Positions 45,682 through 54,855 of a DNA stretch of 64,000 nucleotides are shown here, piece by piece. The notes under the pieces are model-generated. The model was not told the DNA's origin and made no database searches. It saw only the letters and a list, made by a program, of their open reading frames with translations. The stretch is from contig CAJUBU010000002.1 of NCBI GenBank assembly GCA_910585095.1, positions 161,379 through 225,378 of the forward strand. Reading direction: 5' to 3'. The stretch is from an uncultured Lachnospira sp. (GTDB lineage: Bacteria; Bacillota; Clostridia; Lachnospirales; Lachnospiraceae). The position numbers and the translations under genes are program-made. How positions within the stretch are numbered: the stretch's first letter is position 1; each line of letters opens with the position of its first letter.

Positions 45682-47010
45682 TTATGTATCACAAAAATTA
45701 ATTACTAATTCTTTTATATGGAATGTATGATTTACCAGCCAAACACGGAGTAATCGTTCCCCTAAAAAGCCATACACTCTTTTTTGATATGTGTCATAAT
45801 GACTCACATCAATTCTTTTTTCAACTTCATCAAGAATATCAAACAACCATTGACAATACACATCAAACACATTTTTTCTGCAAATCATCATATTGCCAAT
45901 ATTCATAAAATTACTGCTCATACACAATTCAAACGCCTGTATATACTCTGGATATCGCTGTCTTATCACATCTTTACATATAGCTAAATCTTTTGCATAA
46001 TGCTTATTTGCGTAGTATTCACCCATATTTTTATGTGTTGACATAGAACTATTACCAACAACAATATCATACTGATTCATCAATTCGCAAACGTCGTGTT
46101 TATTTAATATCTTTTCATTGTTCAAAAAATATCTTCTATAATGACACAATCCTACAACATCACATGATACATTTTTCCAAATCCAATACATACCTGTCAA
46201 TTCACAGTATGTATCATTCTTTATAGATATATGTTCTCCTGTGTCATCACCAATAAACCCAAGCGATGGTTTTTTCTGCCTGCCTACATGCAAAGGAATA
46301 TACATCCCCTCATTTAAATCAATATCATCTGGAATTGTAAATATTTTATGTGCTGCAATATAGAGTCTAATATCAGATTGTTCTGTAATCTTTATACTTG
46401 AATCTTGTTTTATATGTTCTTTAATATACAAATTGCTCTGTTTTGTTTTTCCTTTTTCATATAAATCATTTTGAATATTTTTTTCTTCTTCACATAAATC
46501 ATTTTGAATGTCTTTTTCCTCAGCGACAAAATCATTTTCTGCTGCTTTGCCTTGAATAAGCGCATATTGTCTGCCTTCTAAATGAATCGCCTGACAAACT
46601 ACATGACTTGTCATAAAATTGATAAAATCAACATCATTTGTATCTGCCACTATCATTTTGCCATGATTTAAAAGCCAATTCCATAATGCTTCTTTTGTTA
46701 TCATCATTGTATTATTATATTCGCTGTACATATCGAAAAAATAGATTAAATCGTAGATTTTTGTATCTAAATTATGAATGGATTTTATATTTATAATTTT
46801 ATCATATATCTTTGTATATACTGGCTGAACTTCCTCATTCATAGATATACCCTCAAGAATAATATCTTTTGAAATCTCACAATTCATAACTTGTCTTGCA
46901 ACTGCCCCTATCCTTTGCAAAAATATGCCAAAGTCTAATATACTTGTCGGATTTGTCTGTTTTATCCATTCAAAATATAAATAAATATCATTGCGGTCCG
47001 TAATCATCAT
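45682..47010 (-). CDS. DUF4422-type glycosyltransferase with extra N-terminal domain
   Basis: About 442 aa. The C-terminal half is a DUF4422 domain, typical of capsule and exopolysaccharide transferases: LGFIGDDTGEHISIKN, ELTGMYWIWKN, VGLCHYRRYF and NIGNMMICRK. The N-terminal ~170 residues are a separate domain (TNPTSILDFGIFLQRIGAVARQ). Between them three degenerate 11-residue units (EEKDIQNDLCE, EEKNIQNDLYE, KGKTKQSNLYI) form a linker, encoded by 33-base tandem repeats at 46423-46521. The start is one of two adjacent ATGs (47010/47007), with GAGGA upstream. Confidence 0.75.
   Translation of the reverse strand: MMITDRNDIYLYFEWIKQTNPTSILDFGIFLQRIGAVARQVMNCEISKDIILEGISMNEEVQPVYTKIYDKIINIKSIHNLDTKIYDLIYFFDMYSEYNNTMMITKEALWNWLLNHGKMIVADTNDVDFINFMTSHVVCQAIHLEGRQYALIQGKAAENDFVAEEKDIQNDLCEEEKNIQNDLYEKGKTKQSNLYIKEHIKQDSSIKITEQSDIRLYIAAHKIFTIPDDIDLNEGMYIPLHVGRQKKPSLGFIGDDTGEHISIKNDTYCELTGMYWIWKNVSCDVVGLCHYRRYFLNNEKILNKHDVCELMNQYDIVVGNSSMSTHKNMGEYYANKHYAKDLAICKDVIRQRYPEYIQAFELCMSSNFMNIGNMMICRKNVFDVYCQWLFDILDEVEKRIDVSHYDTYQKRVYGFLGERLLRVWLVNHTFHIKELVINFCDT
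46423..46521 (-). repeat. 33-base tandem repeat inside the DUF4422 gene
   Basis: Three in-frame units of 33 bases; the first two are nearly identical, the third is diverged. It encodes an acidic/polar linker and could vary in copy number between strains. Confidence 0.65.
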
Positions 47011-47040
47011 AAAAATCCTCATTTCTGCGCTGCTTTCTTG

Positions 47041-47130
47041 CGCAAAAAACAAAATTTAAAAAATTTTGTTTTTACAACTTTGTGTCAAGCAACGCACAGA
47101 CACAAATTGCTAGTTAAATTTTATTTAACA
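47041..47130. repeat. Two-hairpin repeat, copy 2, with A/T hairpin
   Basis: AAAACAAAATTT/AAATTTTGTTTT forms a perfect stem (47046-47073). Downstream AGCAA/TTGCT (47088-47111) and GTTAAAT-TTT-ATTTAAC (47113-47129) align with the two hairpins at 17468-17509 but with complementary base changes. Confidence 0.45.
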
Positions 47131-47245
47131 CTAATAACCTTACCTTTCCATAACATGCTAAATCTTATTTAACTTATAAAATAATTTATTTTTCGCACCA
47201 GCCTCTACATTATAGTCTTTTAAGAACATCTAGTGTCTCACATTT

Positions 47246-48604
47246 TTACCCTACATTAATATGCTCCTCTGGATACAACACTTCTTCCTTTTTACGTTTA
47301 AAAGCAAGTGTGATAGCAAAAGTCATACTTCCAATTCTACCACAATACATTACTAAAATAAGCACACATCGAGAAAATATAGTTAAATCTCTTGTAATTC
47401 CTGTGGATAGTCCAACGGTGCCAATCGCTGAAAAAACCTCCATCAAGACATCATTCATCTGTAAATGTTGAGAAGCACATATCGCCATCAATGCAAAAAC
47501 TGCCAACCCAAGATTTAAACCTAAAACCATATTTGCCTTTTTAATATCTTCATCACCTATTCTTCTTCCAAAGATATTACAGCCTGACGAATTGCGTATA
47601 TTCGACCATATATAAACGACAAACACAACAAATGTTGTTGTTTTTATACCACCTGCTGTAGAACCTGAATTGCCTCCTATAAACATTAAAACCAAATGAA
47701 GAATAACGCTTGCATCCGCCAAATTTGCCAAATCAAGCGTATTAAAACCTGCTGTTCTTGCTGACACAGAGGTAAAAAGAGCAGACAGCGTTCTATCATA
47801 AACACCCATTCCTGCTTGCAGGTTATCTTTCTCAAAAAATGCAAATAAAGCCGCACCACCAAATATGAGTATAAGATTTGTCACAATAACAATTTTAGAA
47901 TGTAATGAATATTTAGAAAAATGAAATTTATTTTCTTTTACTTCCATCCACACAATAAAACCTAAACCACCTATAATAATAAGCAGCATAATCGTTACAT
48001 TAACAACAATATCACTTGAAAAATGTGTCAATGAAGAATACTGTTCAAATCTGCCAAACAAATCAAATCCTGCATTACAAAAAGCCGATATGGAATGAAA
48101 AATTGCATAATAAATTCCTGTAAAAAAGCCTAATTCTGGCACAAAACGCGTTGCCAGCAGCAATGCTCCTATTCCTTCTATAATCGCTGTCCCTTTAAAA
48201 ATATTTTTTGTCAACTTTACAACGCCAGACAGCTTCATAGAACTGACACTTTCTTGAATAAGATTTCTTATATTCAAACCAATTTTTTTCTTAAGCAAAA
48301 CAGAAAACATCACGCTTATCGTAATAAAACCTAAACCACCTATCTGAATCATCGTCAATATGACAAGCTGCCCAAACATTGTCCACTGCGTATATGTATC
48401 ACATACGACAAGACCTGTCACGCAAGTGGCACTAGTGGCTGTAAACATTGCATCTAAAAAATTGCACCAATTTCCATCTTGATTGGATATCGGCAGCATC
48501 AACAAGAAAGTACCAATCGCAATAATAATAAAAAACCCTAATGCCATTACCTGCGCATATGCCATTTTCCTTTTTACTTTTTTGACTCTTTTTCTAAAAA
48601 ACAT
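47246..48604 (-). CDS. TrkH/KtrB-type potassium uptake protein
   Basis: Ion-conducting membrane subunit of a K+ uptake system. 452 aa, four-fold pore repeat; filter segments include TSATCVTGLVVCDT, SAFCNAGFDLFG, GGNSGSTAGGIKTT and SAIGTVGLSTGIT. TGAGGA lies upstream of the ATG. The regulatory RCK subunit (KtrA/TrkA) is not in the window. Confidence 0.9.
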   Translation of the reverse strand: MFFRKRVKKVKRKMAYAQVMALGFFIIIAIGTFLLMLPISNQDGNWCNFLDAMFTATSATCVTGLVVCDTYTQWTMFGQLVILTMIQIGGLGFITISVMFSVLLKKKIGLNIRNLIQESVSSMKLSGVVKLTKNIFKGTAIIEGIGALLLATRFVPELGFFTGIYYAIFHSISAFCNAGFDLFGRFEQYSSLTHFSSDIVVNVTIMLLIIIGGLGFIVWMEVKENKFHFSKYSLHSKIVIVTNLILIFGGAALFAFFEKDNLQAGMGVYDRTLSALFTSVSARTAGFNTLDLANLADASVILHLVLMFIGGNSGSTAGGIKTTTFVVFVVYIWSNIRNSSGCNIFGRRIGDEDIKKANMVLGLNLGLAVFALMAICASQHLQMNDVLMEVFSAIGTVGLSTGITRDLTIFSRCVLILVMYCGRIGSMTFAITLAFKRKKEEVLYPEEHINVG

Positions 48605-48719
48605 AATTTATCCTCATTTCTGCACTGCTTTTGCACAAAGAACACATTATAACTTGATTTAATTCTCCTTATTTTAAACATAAGATTAAATATAAAAAAA
48701 ATATATTTTTATAACATAA

Positions 48720-49661
48720 TCACAGCATTTTTTTCCTTTTTAAAATCCATAAAGTTATAATACATATAATAATTATTATTCCACAAATGATAGCAAATCC
48801 ATGCGGCGTATCAGCAAAAGGCATCCATTCCTCCCCTACATTCATGCCATAAATACCAGAAATAATGGTTGGTATAGCCATAACTAATGTTATTGAAGCA
48901 AGATATTTCATAACATTATTTAGTCTATTATTAATAATTGAAGTCAACAAATCTCTTGTACCATCAATCACATCTCTGTAAATAACAGTCATCTCAATCG
49001 CTTGCTGATACTCTACCATAACATCCTCAAGAAGTTCCATATCCTCTGGATATTGTTCAATTCTCTTATAACGTTTCAACCGCTCTAAAACAATGCTGTT
49101 TGCCCTTAATGACGTTGCAAAATAAACCAGTGTAGACTCTAATTCATGCAGTTCAATAATATCTGCGTCTTTTGTGTCTTTTCCAACACGTTCCTCTATC
49201 TCAACACGTTTTTTGTCAATACCACGAAGATACATTTGATACATAGAAGATGATTTTAAAAGCATCTGATAAATAAACCGCATTTTTTTCTTAGTGCTAA
49301 AACTTCTCAGCTTACTTCTGACAAAAAATTCTAATACAGGCGTTTGTTCACGACATATTGTTATAATGGCACTTTGTTTTAATATAATGCCCAACGGAAT
49401 AGTCGTATACATTTTTCTTTCATGTCTTACCTCTGGCGATGGTATATCAACAAGGATAAGGGTATACCCATCTTCAAGACTGATACGAGAACTTTCTTCT
49501 TCATCTAACGCCATCGCTAAATCATTTATCTCCAATTCATACTGCTTAGCTACTTGTGACAGCTCCTTACTAGTTGGGTCAATCAACTGAACCCACACGC
49601 CGTCTTCATAATCAGACAACTTTCTAATAATGCTTTCATCGGTCTTAAATATATTAAGCAT
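48720..49661 (-). CDS. corA: CorA-family magnesium/divalent cation transporter
   Basis: 313 aa. A long cytoplasmic N-terminal domain, then two C-terminal helices with the signature YGMN in SGIYGMNVGEEWMP after the first. The chain ends in a basic KRKKML. AAAGGAG upstream of the ATG. Ion specificity cannot be read beyond the GMN motif. Probably independent of the neighbouring Fe-S gene. Confidence 0.9.
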   Translation of the reverse strand: MLNIFKTDESIIRKLSDYEDGVWVQLIDPTSKELSQVAKQYELEINDLAMALDEEESSRISLEDGYTLILVDIPSPEVRHERKMYTTIPLGIILKQSAIITICREQTPVLEFFVRSKLRSFSTKKKMRFIYQMLLKSSSMYQMYLRGIDKKRVEIEERVGKDTKDADIIELHELESTLVYFATSLRANSIVLERLKRYKRIEQYPEDMELLEDVMVEYQQAIEMTVIYRDVIDGTRDLLTSIINNRLNNVMKYLASITLVMAIPTIISGIYGMNVGEEWMPFADTPHGFAIICGIIIIICIITLWILKRKKML

Positions 49662-49679
49662 AGCCTCTCCTTTCTTAAA

Positions 49680-49943
49680 CTATATTAATGTTTGTCCCTG
49701 AATTTCTTTAACATACTCTGATCCATATTCCGTAAGATTTTTATTCACCTCTATTTTTAGCACAGCATCCTGCGCAATTGTGCCTATTTTAGCCATATCA
49801 AAATAAAATAACAGCTCTTTTTCATGGATACATGAATAGGCACCAATCACTAATACAATCAAGTCCAGCTTAGTTATACCATTTTCTTGCGCTGTTTTCA
49901 ACGCAATATCTAATACTTCTCTACAAACAACCCCTTCGTGCAT
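49680..49943 (-). CDS. HypA-like protein lacking the zinc domain
   Basis: 87 aa. The opening MHEGVVCREVLDIALKTAQENG, KLDLIVLVIGAYSCI and LLFYFDMAKIGTIAQDAVLKIE follow the nickel-chaperone HypA pattern, including His2 of the MHE nickel site. It stops before the CxxC zinc loop that makes up the rest of HypA (about 115 aa), so it is either a shortened paralogue or a distinct family. The upstream Fe-S gene overlaps its ribosome-binding site, so the two are translationally coupled. No hydrogenase genes are in the window. Confidence 0.7.
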   Translation of the reverse strand: MHEGVVCREVLDIALKTAQENGITKLDLIVLVIGAYSCIHEKELLFYFDMAKIGTIAQDAVLKIEVNKNLTEYGSEYVKEIQGQTLI

Positions 49944-49948
49944 TTTTA

Positions 49949-51097
49949 CTAATCCTTTTTCCGCTTTGTTTTTACAAATATATTTCGCTCATCCCGAACC
50001 ATCTGTCTTACAGGTTTCGGACATTGAACGATGCACTGCCCACACCCTATACATTTAGAATCATCAAATTGTAAAGTCTTTGACGACTTATCATACCATG
50101 TCGCTTCTGTCGGACAGTATCTGCCACATTGGTTACACCCCACACATTGACTGATATCCAATATTTGCGGCTTATAATAACATTTTATAAGAAGCTGCGA
50201 AAGTGCGCCCTCTCTATATCCTTTATACAAAAAACAGCAATCTACACAACAATTGCATATCATTAGTTCATCTTCATCTGCACTAATTCCATAATGATAT
50301 ACAGTGTGTATACAGCCCTGTTTTTCTAAATTATCCATCAATACAACCACTTCTTCAACACTTATTTTTCTTGATACACCATTTTCCACTAACATATCGG
50401 ACATACGCCCTACAGCAACACAGCTTTCAATAGGCATATCATACGAACAGCTTTGCCCATTTAACAAACTCATCATTCTGCAAAAACAATTCATTACACT
50501 AATATGATCCTTATGCTTTAATAACATAGGATGCAATTCACCTGATAGATAAATTGCCTGCTCTGATGTAAGTCTTTTATTAATCTGTATTTTTTTACTA
50601 TTATTTTTACTGTTATTAGAAACTACTGTTGACATTCTTCCTGTTTCATGTTCCATATGCTTTGCATTTACATAATTCATATAAGCTCTAACAGGCAGTA
50701 TATTCAGTTGTTTTAAAATATCTTCAAATTGGGAAAATTTTTTGATTAACGCTTTTCTTGTCTCATTTAAAGGACCCGATGAAAAAATTTCAATCCAGCC
50801 AGGAAATATAGGTGCTAATTCATAAATGTTATCACCATGTCTTGGCCATAATACACCTCGTTCCATTATATATAAAAAATATGTTTGAAATTCTTTATCA
50901 TCAAGCTGCCATAATTTTTGTAATGCTTCTTTTGTATACTCATTTTCTCCCACAAGAAGAAGCCTGTCTAAATCGGTTTCTGTCATTGCTATCTCAAAAC
51001 ACTCTAATATTACCTTTACAACAGGAACGCTAAATTTAGACTTTGTATTCATTAACTTTGCAAGCTGTGCTGCCTTTTCTTTATATGATTTTTCCAC
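49949..51097 (-). CDS. 4Fe-4S dicluster protein with N-terminal helical domain
   Basis: 382 aa. The N-terminal ~190 residues look like a winged-helix-type domain (LLLVGENEYTKEALQKLWQL). A Cys-rich segment MNCFCRM and CNCCVDCCFLYKG follows, then two ferredoxin motifs CVGCNQCGRYCP and CIGCGQCIVQCPKP. It likely carries electrons or senses redox state. GTG start at 51097 with GAGAGG upstream. Coupled to the HypA-like gene 5 bases downstream. Partner enzyme not visible. Confidence 0.78.
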   Translation of the reverse strand: MEKSYKEKAAQLAKLMNTKSKFSVPVVKVILECFEIAMTETDLDRLLLVGENEYTKEALQKLWQLDDKEFQTYFLYIMERGVLWPRHGDNIYELAPIFPGWIEIFSSGPLNETRKALIKKFSQFEDILKQLNILPVRAYMNYVNAKHMEHETGRMSTVVSNNSKNNSKKIQINKRLTSEQAIYLSGELHPMLLKHKDHISVMNCFCRMMSLLNGQSCSYDMPIESCVAVGRMSDMLVENGVSRKISVEEVVVLMDNLEKQGCIHTVYHYGISADEDELMICNCCVDCCFLYKGYREGALSQLLIKCYYKPQILDISQCVGCNQCGRYCPTEATWYDKSSKTLQFDDSKCIGCGQCIVQCPKPVRQMVRDERNIFVKTKRKKD

Positions 51098-51200
51098 AAT
51101 GATAACCTCTCAAACAAAATATTTTGACTATTTTAATTCAAAGTAATAAAATTATAAACTATTTTTTACTATATTTGATAATACAATTAAGCAATAAAAA

Positions 51201-51285
51201 GCTATCGCATTAAGTTTTTACTATTAAAAATATAGCCTCTCTTACATAATACTATATTTTTTAATAATTTTCTTAATGTGATAGC
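51201..51285 (-). terminator. Long inverted repeat D (CTGTCGCA family), terminator after the chemoreceptor gene
   Basis: GCTATCGCATTAAG on the left and CTTAATGTGATAGC on the right are complements (one G-T), with TTAAAAATATAG inside pairing too. On minus it ends in GCTTTTTATT. Lies between the chemoreceptor stop (51416) and the Fe-S gene start (51097). Confidence 0.75.
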
Positions 51286-51415
51286 CCTTTAATATTCTTA
51301 AATTAAACAACTATTGACAATCTGCTACATGCTTAGTCAATAAGACATTACAATTCCTACACTACACTTCAAAGTGAATCTCTCCTACCTAAGAGGCAGA
51401 AGCTTCAATAAAGAA

Positions 51416-53134
51416 TTAAAATGTAAACTTTCTTGTATCTTCAGCAAGATCTTTCGCCATTTCTGCAATCTTATTAGTATCATTGGCACATTCTGAAACA
51501 ATACTTTGAAGTTCTGTCATAGAAGCGGATGTTTCCTGCGCTCCTGCTGCATTTTCCTGCGCAATAGCGGCAAGGCTTTCTACAATTTCCGTAACTGCTT
51601 GTTTTTCTGTATTTAATTCTTGAACTTTTCCATTAATATTATCTACTGCTAAAACAACCTCATCAACTTCTTGTTTTAATGCCTCAAATACATTTTCTGT
51701 ATGTTCAAGCATTCTATTTTGTTCTTCAATAACACTTGTCAATTCTGTCATTGTTTTAACACTAAGTTCCGAATTGCTGATAAGTTCTTCAATAATTCGT
51801 ACTATCTCATTTGCAGAATCCTTTGATTGTTCTGATAATGTACGAATCTCATCAGCGACCACCGCAAAACCTTTCCCCATATCACCAGCCCTAGCTGCTT
51901 CAATAGAGGCATTGAGTGATAACAAATTTGTTTGACTTGCAATTGCAGTAATCATATCCGTAGCTGTCCGAATAGAATTAGCCGACTCATTAGTAGCATA
52001 GGTTTGTTCGTATACTACTTGCACTGATTCCTTTGTCTTATTACTGATATCAACCAGTTGTTCAAGCGTTTCATTAACTGTTTTATTATTATCTTTCATT
52101 TCTTCGGTGCTTTTTCCAAGACGAGTAACACTTCCTGTAATTTCATCAATCGCTTGTCCGATATTATTGACTTCATCATTGGCAGACTGTGTCTCTGCTG
52201 CCTGTGATGTGGCACCTTTCGCTATCTCATCCGATGCCGCTTCCATATTGCTTATATTTTCATCAATCGCCCTAAAAGAATCTACATATTTTGCCGCAAA
52301 ATCTTCAAGCTGATTGCTGGTTGTAACAATACTGCCAATAATTGAGGTAAGATGTTCAACAACTTCTTTTGTCGCTTTTGCCATATCGCCAATTTCATCC
52401 TTGCGTTTTACAGCTCTATCATTATGTTCATATCTTAAAATTCCTTGTGCAACCTTATCAATCTCTTTGCTTGTATGCATCATTCCCTTTGACATATTAT
52501 TGGTTAACACAATATCCATTATTACAACAATAAGAATAGCAATAATTGTTACAATAACAATTTCGGAAACAACTTTGCCAATATTTTCAACAACACTATC
52601 TCTTGAAATAGCAGTAAATATCATACCAATAATTTCTTCACTGCCTTGCTGCTTTAAAGGAATATACATACTTGTATACTGTTTTCCTGCTATTGTCAAA
52701 TCAGCATTATAAAAAATCTCTCCATTTTTTAAAACAGTATTGACAACTTCTTCACTGGCTTTCGTTCCTGTAAGCCTTTTCCCCTCTGAATCAGTCAATG
52801 TTGAAGCAGCACGTGTATCCCCATAAAATATTGTAATTTCTAATCCTGTTTTATTTTTTAGCTCATCAATAACAGAATAATTATTAGAGATAGTGACATC
52901 TCCCTTTTTCATAATTCCATTTGTATATGTAAATTTTTCGCTGTTAAGTGCTTGATATCTCTCCATGGTAGCCATACCATAAGTATATAATTCGCTTCGC
53001 ATACGTTCTTGTCCCATTTGTGCAACAGCATTAATACCCAATACACCAATTAAAATAGAAATAAAAAGCATTGGACCTAAAACCAACAGCAATATTCTTC
53101 CGCGAAATCTTATCCCTTTTGTTTTTTTATTCAT
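51416..53134 (-). CDS. Methyl-accepting chemotaxis protein
   Basis: 572 aa. N-terminal membrane helix (about 15-37), an extracellular sensor of ~140 residues of the single-Cache type (with FYGDTRAASTLTDSEGKRLTG), a second helix (about 185-208), a HAMP domain, and a cytoplasmic signalling domain with the hairpin tip IASQTNLLSLNASIEAARAG and EIRTLSEQSKDSANEIVRI. Ligand unknown. GGGAGG upstream of the ATG. A sigma-28-like promoter lies at 53214-53241, linking it to the flagellar regulon. Confidence 0.92.
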   Translation of the reverse strand: MNKKTKGIRFRGRILLLVLGPMLFISILIGVLGINAVAQMGQERMRSELYTYGMATMERYQALNSEKFTYTNGIMKKGDVTISNNYSVIDELKNKTGLEITIFYGDTRAASTLTDSEGKRLTGTKASEEVVNTVLKNGEIFYNADLTIAGKQYTSMYIPLKQQGSEEIIGMIFTAISRDSVVENIGKVVSEIVIVTIIAILIVVIMDIVLTNNMSKGMMHTSKEIDKVAQGILRYEHNDRAVKRKDEIGDMAKATKEVVEHLTSIIGSIVTTSNQLEDFAAKYVDSFRAIDENISNMEAASDEIAKGATSQAAETQSANDEVNNIGQAIDEITGSVTRLGKSTEEMKDNNKTVNETLEQLVDISNKTKESVQVVYEQTYATNESANSIRTATDMITAIASQTNLLSLNASIEAARAGDMGKGFAVVADEIRTLSEQSKDSANEIVRIIEELISNSELSVKTMTELTSVIEEQNRMLEHTENVFEALKQEVDEVVLAVDNINGKVQELNTEKQAVTEIVESLAAIAQENAAGAQETSASMTELQSIVSECANDTNKIAEMAKDLAEDTRKFTF

Positions 53135-53159
53135 GCCATTCCTCCCTTTATAAAAAATT

Positions 53160-53177
53160 TAGTTGCGACAACCCCAA
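53160..53177 (-). repeat. Second orphan arm of the CTGTCGCA family
   Basis: GGTTGTCGCAACTAAA on minus resembles the arm of element E (61806). No partner arm nearby. It lies in the chemoreceptor leader. Confidence 0.3.
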
Positions 53178-53213
53178 TTTTAATAAAACTTACAATATAA
53201 ATTATTATAACAC

Positions 53214-53241
53214 TTAACGGCATTTTTGCAATTATAAATTA
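53214..53241 (-). promoter_or_regulatory. Sigma-28-like promoter of the chemoreceptor gene
   Basis: TAAT (53238-53241), 16-base spacer, GCCGTTAA (53214-53221; seven of eight with consensus GCCGATAA) on minus. Confidence 0.5.
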
Positions 53242-53299
53242 CATATTTTCGCGATAATTGCCCTTTTTTTCACAACAAATATTTTTTATTAAAATAAAT

Positions 53300-53620
53300 T
53301 CATGTCAAAAATATCTTCTTATAAAAAATTTCTTTGAAATGTTTTGTAAATGGTAAAGTTTTACCATTTATTAATACAATATCAACCTTCTCAAAACGAT
53401 ATATATAACTTAAATTTACAATATCAGATTTATTTATTTGAATAAATATATTTTTATCAACCAAATCTTGAATTTCTTTTAATGTTCCATTATATATAAT
53501 CTCATCACTAATCGTTTTAATTGTTATTTTATGCCCATTACAACTAAAATACTCTATGTCACATATACGAACACCCATTTTACTTTTTCCTTTTGTATAC
53601 CAAAAAAAATCATTGCTCAT
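53300..53620 (-). CDS. LytTR-domain DNA-binding protein, 106 aa
   Basis: Nearly the whole protein is a LytTR domain: MGVRICDIEYFSCNGHKITI, then LKEIQDLVDKNIFIQINKSD, IVNLSYIYRFEK and INGKTLPFTKHFKEIF. There is no receiver domain, so it would act as a stand-alone regulator. Follows the XRE-type regulator on the same strand by 27 bases, so the two may form a regulatory pair. Confidence 0.8.
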   Translation of the reverse strand: MSNDFFWYTKGKSKMGVRICDIEYFSCNGHKITIKTISDEIIYNGTLKEIQDLVDKNIFIQINKSDIVNLSYIYRFEKVDIVLINGKTLPFTKHFKEIFYKKIFLT

Positions 53621-53647
53621 ACTAATTCTCCACTTCTGTACTGCTTT

Positions 53648-54349
53648 TTACTTTAAGCAAATCATTTCATATAATTTTGAAACATCTACTTCCCCACATT
53701 GTTTCAAATAATTGGAGTATCCAATAAATGAAAAATTTTCCACTTTGCCCGTTATCACAAACCAAGGATTAATATCATATACCTTATAAATTAAAATAAG
53801 TTCTTCAATTTTTATATTACGTACCCCCTTTTCAATAGCACTATATGATTTACTCTTTATTCCTAACTCCTTTTCAACATCTGTATATCTTAAATTTCTG
53901 CTTTTTCTGATACATTTTAAAACCAGCATCTCTGGTGCATTTGCATATTTTTCTTTATCTTTAATACTTTCAATAATTTCAAGCATATTTATATTATAAA
54001 AAATATTATGATTACTAGGATATTTATTTTCAATTTGAAGCTTTAACATAGTAAGCAACATTCTTATATATACATTTCTATTAAAATATTTAACTGTAAT
54101 TAATGTTCCAAACTGATTTTGATTGCTTTTTGTACCTGTTATAAGATAATCAATATCAATGTCTGTTCTGTTCGACATACTTCTTAACATATTTACTGAC
54201 AAAGGTTTAATACCTTTTTCTACATTAGAAATCGTCCCTTCACTAAAAAAAATTTCATTCTTCATTTGTTCCAAAGTTAATCCTGAATCTTTTCTAAATT
54301 CTCTTATTCTTCTTCCAATATCAACATTATAATTACACTCCTGCAGCAC
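53648..54349 (-). CDS. XRE-family regulator with two helix-turn-helix domains
   Basis: 233 aa. First HTH at about residues 10-65 (IGRRIREFRKDSGLTLEQMK, ISNVEKGIKPLS), second at about 150-205 (LGIKSKSYSAIEKGVRNIKI). The linker is helical. GTG start at 54349, with TTAGGAGG upstream. A strong palindromic hairpin (54379-54402) lies in the leader. Target not visible, though LytTR gene downstream may be in the same unit. Confidence 0.8.
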   Translation of the reverse strand: MLQECNYNVDIGRRIREFRKDSGLTLEQMKNEIFFSEGTISNVEKGIKPLSVNMLRSMSNRTDIDIDYLITGTKSNQNQFGTLITVKYFNRNVYIRMLLTMLKLQIENKYPSNHNIFYNINMLEIIESIKDKEKYANAPEMLVLKCIRKSRNLRYTDVEKELGIKSKSYSAIEKGVRNIKIEELILIYKVYDINPWFVITGKVENFSFIGYSNYLKQCGEVDVSKLYEMICLK

Positions 54350-54378
54350 GGTTTAGGTTCCTCCTAAATATTTAAGAA

Positions 54379-54402
54379 CGCCTGCAGCTATAGCTACAGG
54401 CG
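54379..54402. other. GC-rich hairpin in the XRE-gene leader
   Basis: CGCCTGCAGC-TATA-GCTACAGGCG is nearly perfectly self-complementary, 30 bases upstream of the GTG start. It may be a terminator for upstream transcription or an operator-like palindrome. Confidence 0.5.
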
Positions 54403-54592
54403 TGAAGTTTACCTTCTTAAATAATAATATTCCTATTTATTACTATTGCGAAGAATCCAATTCCAGACTTGATTTCCAAATTAGAATAGTTTTTATTCTA
54501 TAAGAATTTATATTCAATTATTGATTGTACCTTTATTATTCGTATATATTATTATATTATACCTTGTATATTTATTTACATCTAAATTATTT

Positions 54593-54751
54593 TTAACGGT
54601 CACACTTTTTTGTATGAATATTGCAGCTTGCACAATTACCATTACAGCTACCTTTGTCATCACCAATTTTTTTATCACGCATATATGATATAAATACATA
54701 AATTCCAATTACAACAATAAGAATCAATGCTCCTACTATAATTTTTAACAT
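54593..54751 (-). CDS. FeoB-associated Cys-rich membrane protein
   Basis: 52 aa. One N-terminal membrane helix (MLKIIVGALILIVVIGIYVF) and a cytoplasmic Cys-rich end with CNGNCASCNIHTKKC. This is the small protein that usually follows feoB in ferrous-iron uptake loci (FeoB-associated family). No feoA/feoB is in the window, so it is an orphan here. GGAGG lies seven bases upstream of the ATG. Confidence 0.85.
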   Translation of the reverse strand: MLKIIVGALILIVVIGIYVFISYMRDKKIGDDKGSCNGNCASCNIHTKKCDR

Positions 54752-54855
54752 ATTTATCCTCCACGCTTCTTCTTATTTCTTATTTTTTAACCTTATCAGA
54801 CAAATAACAAAGCAGATTGCAAATTATCTATTTAACTGGTCAGAACTTTCTTTAT

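Noticed and set aside
54514..54708. 64-aa minus frame
   Set aside because: It is out of frame with the FeoB-associated Cys-rich peptide, which has the better ribosome-binding site and a known pattern.
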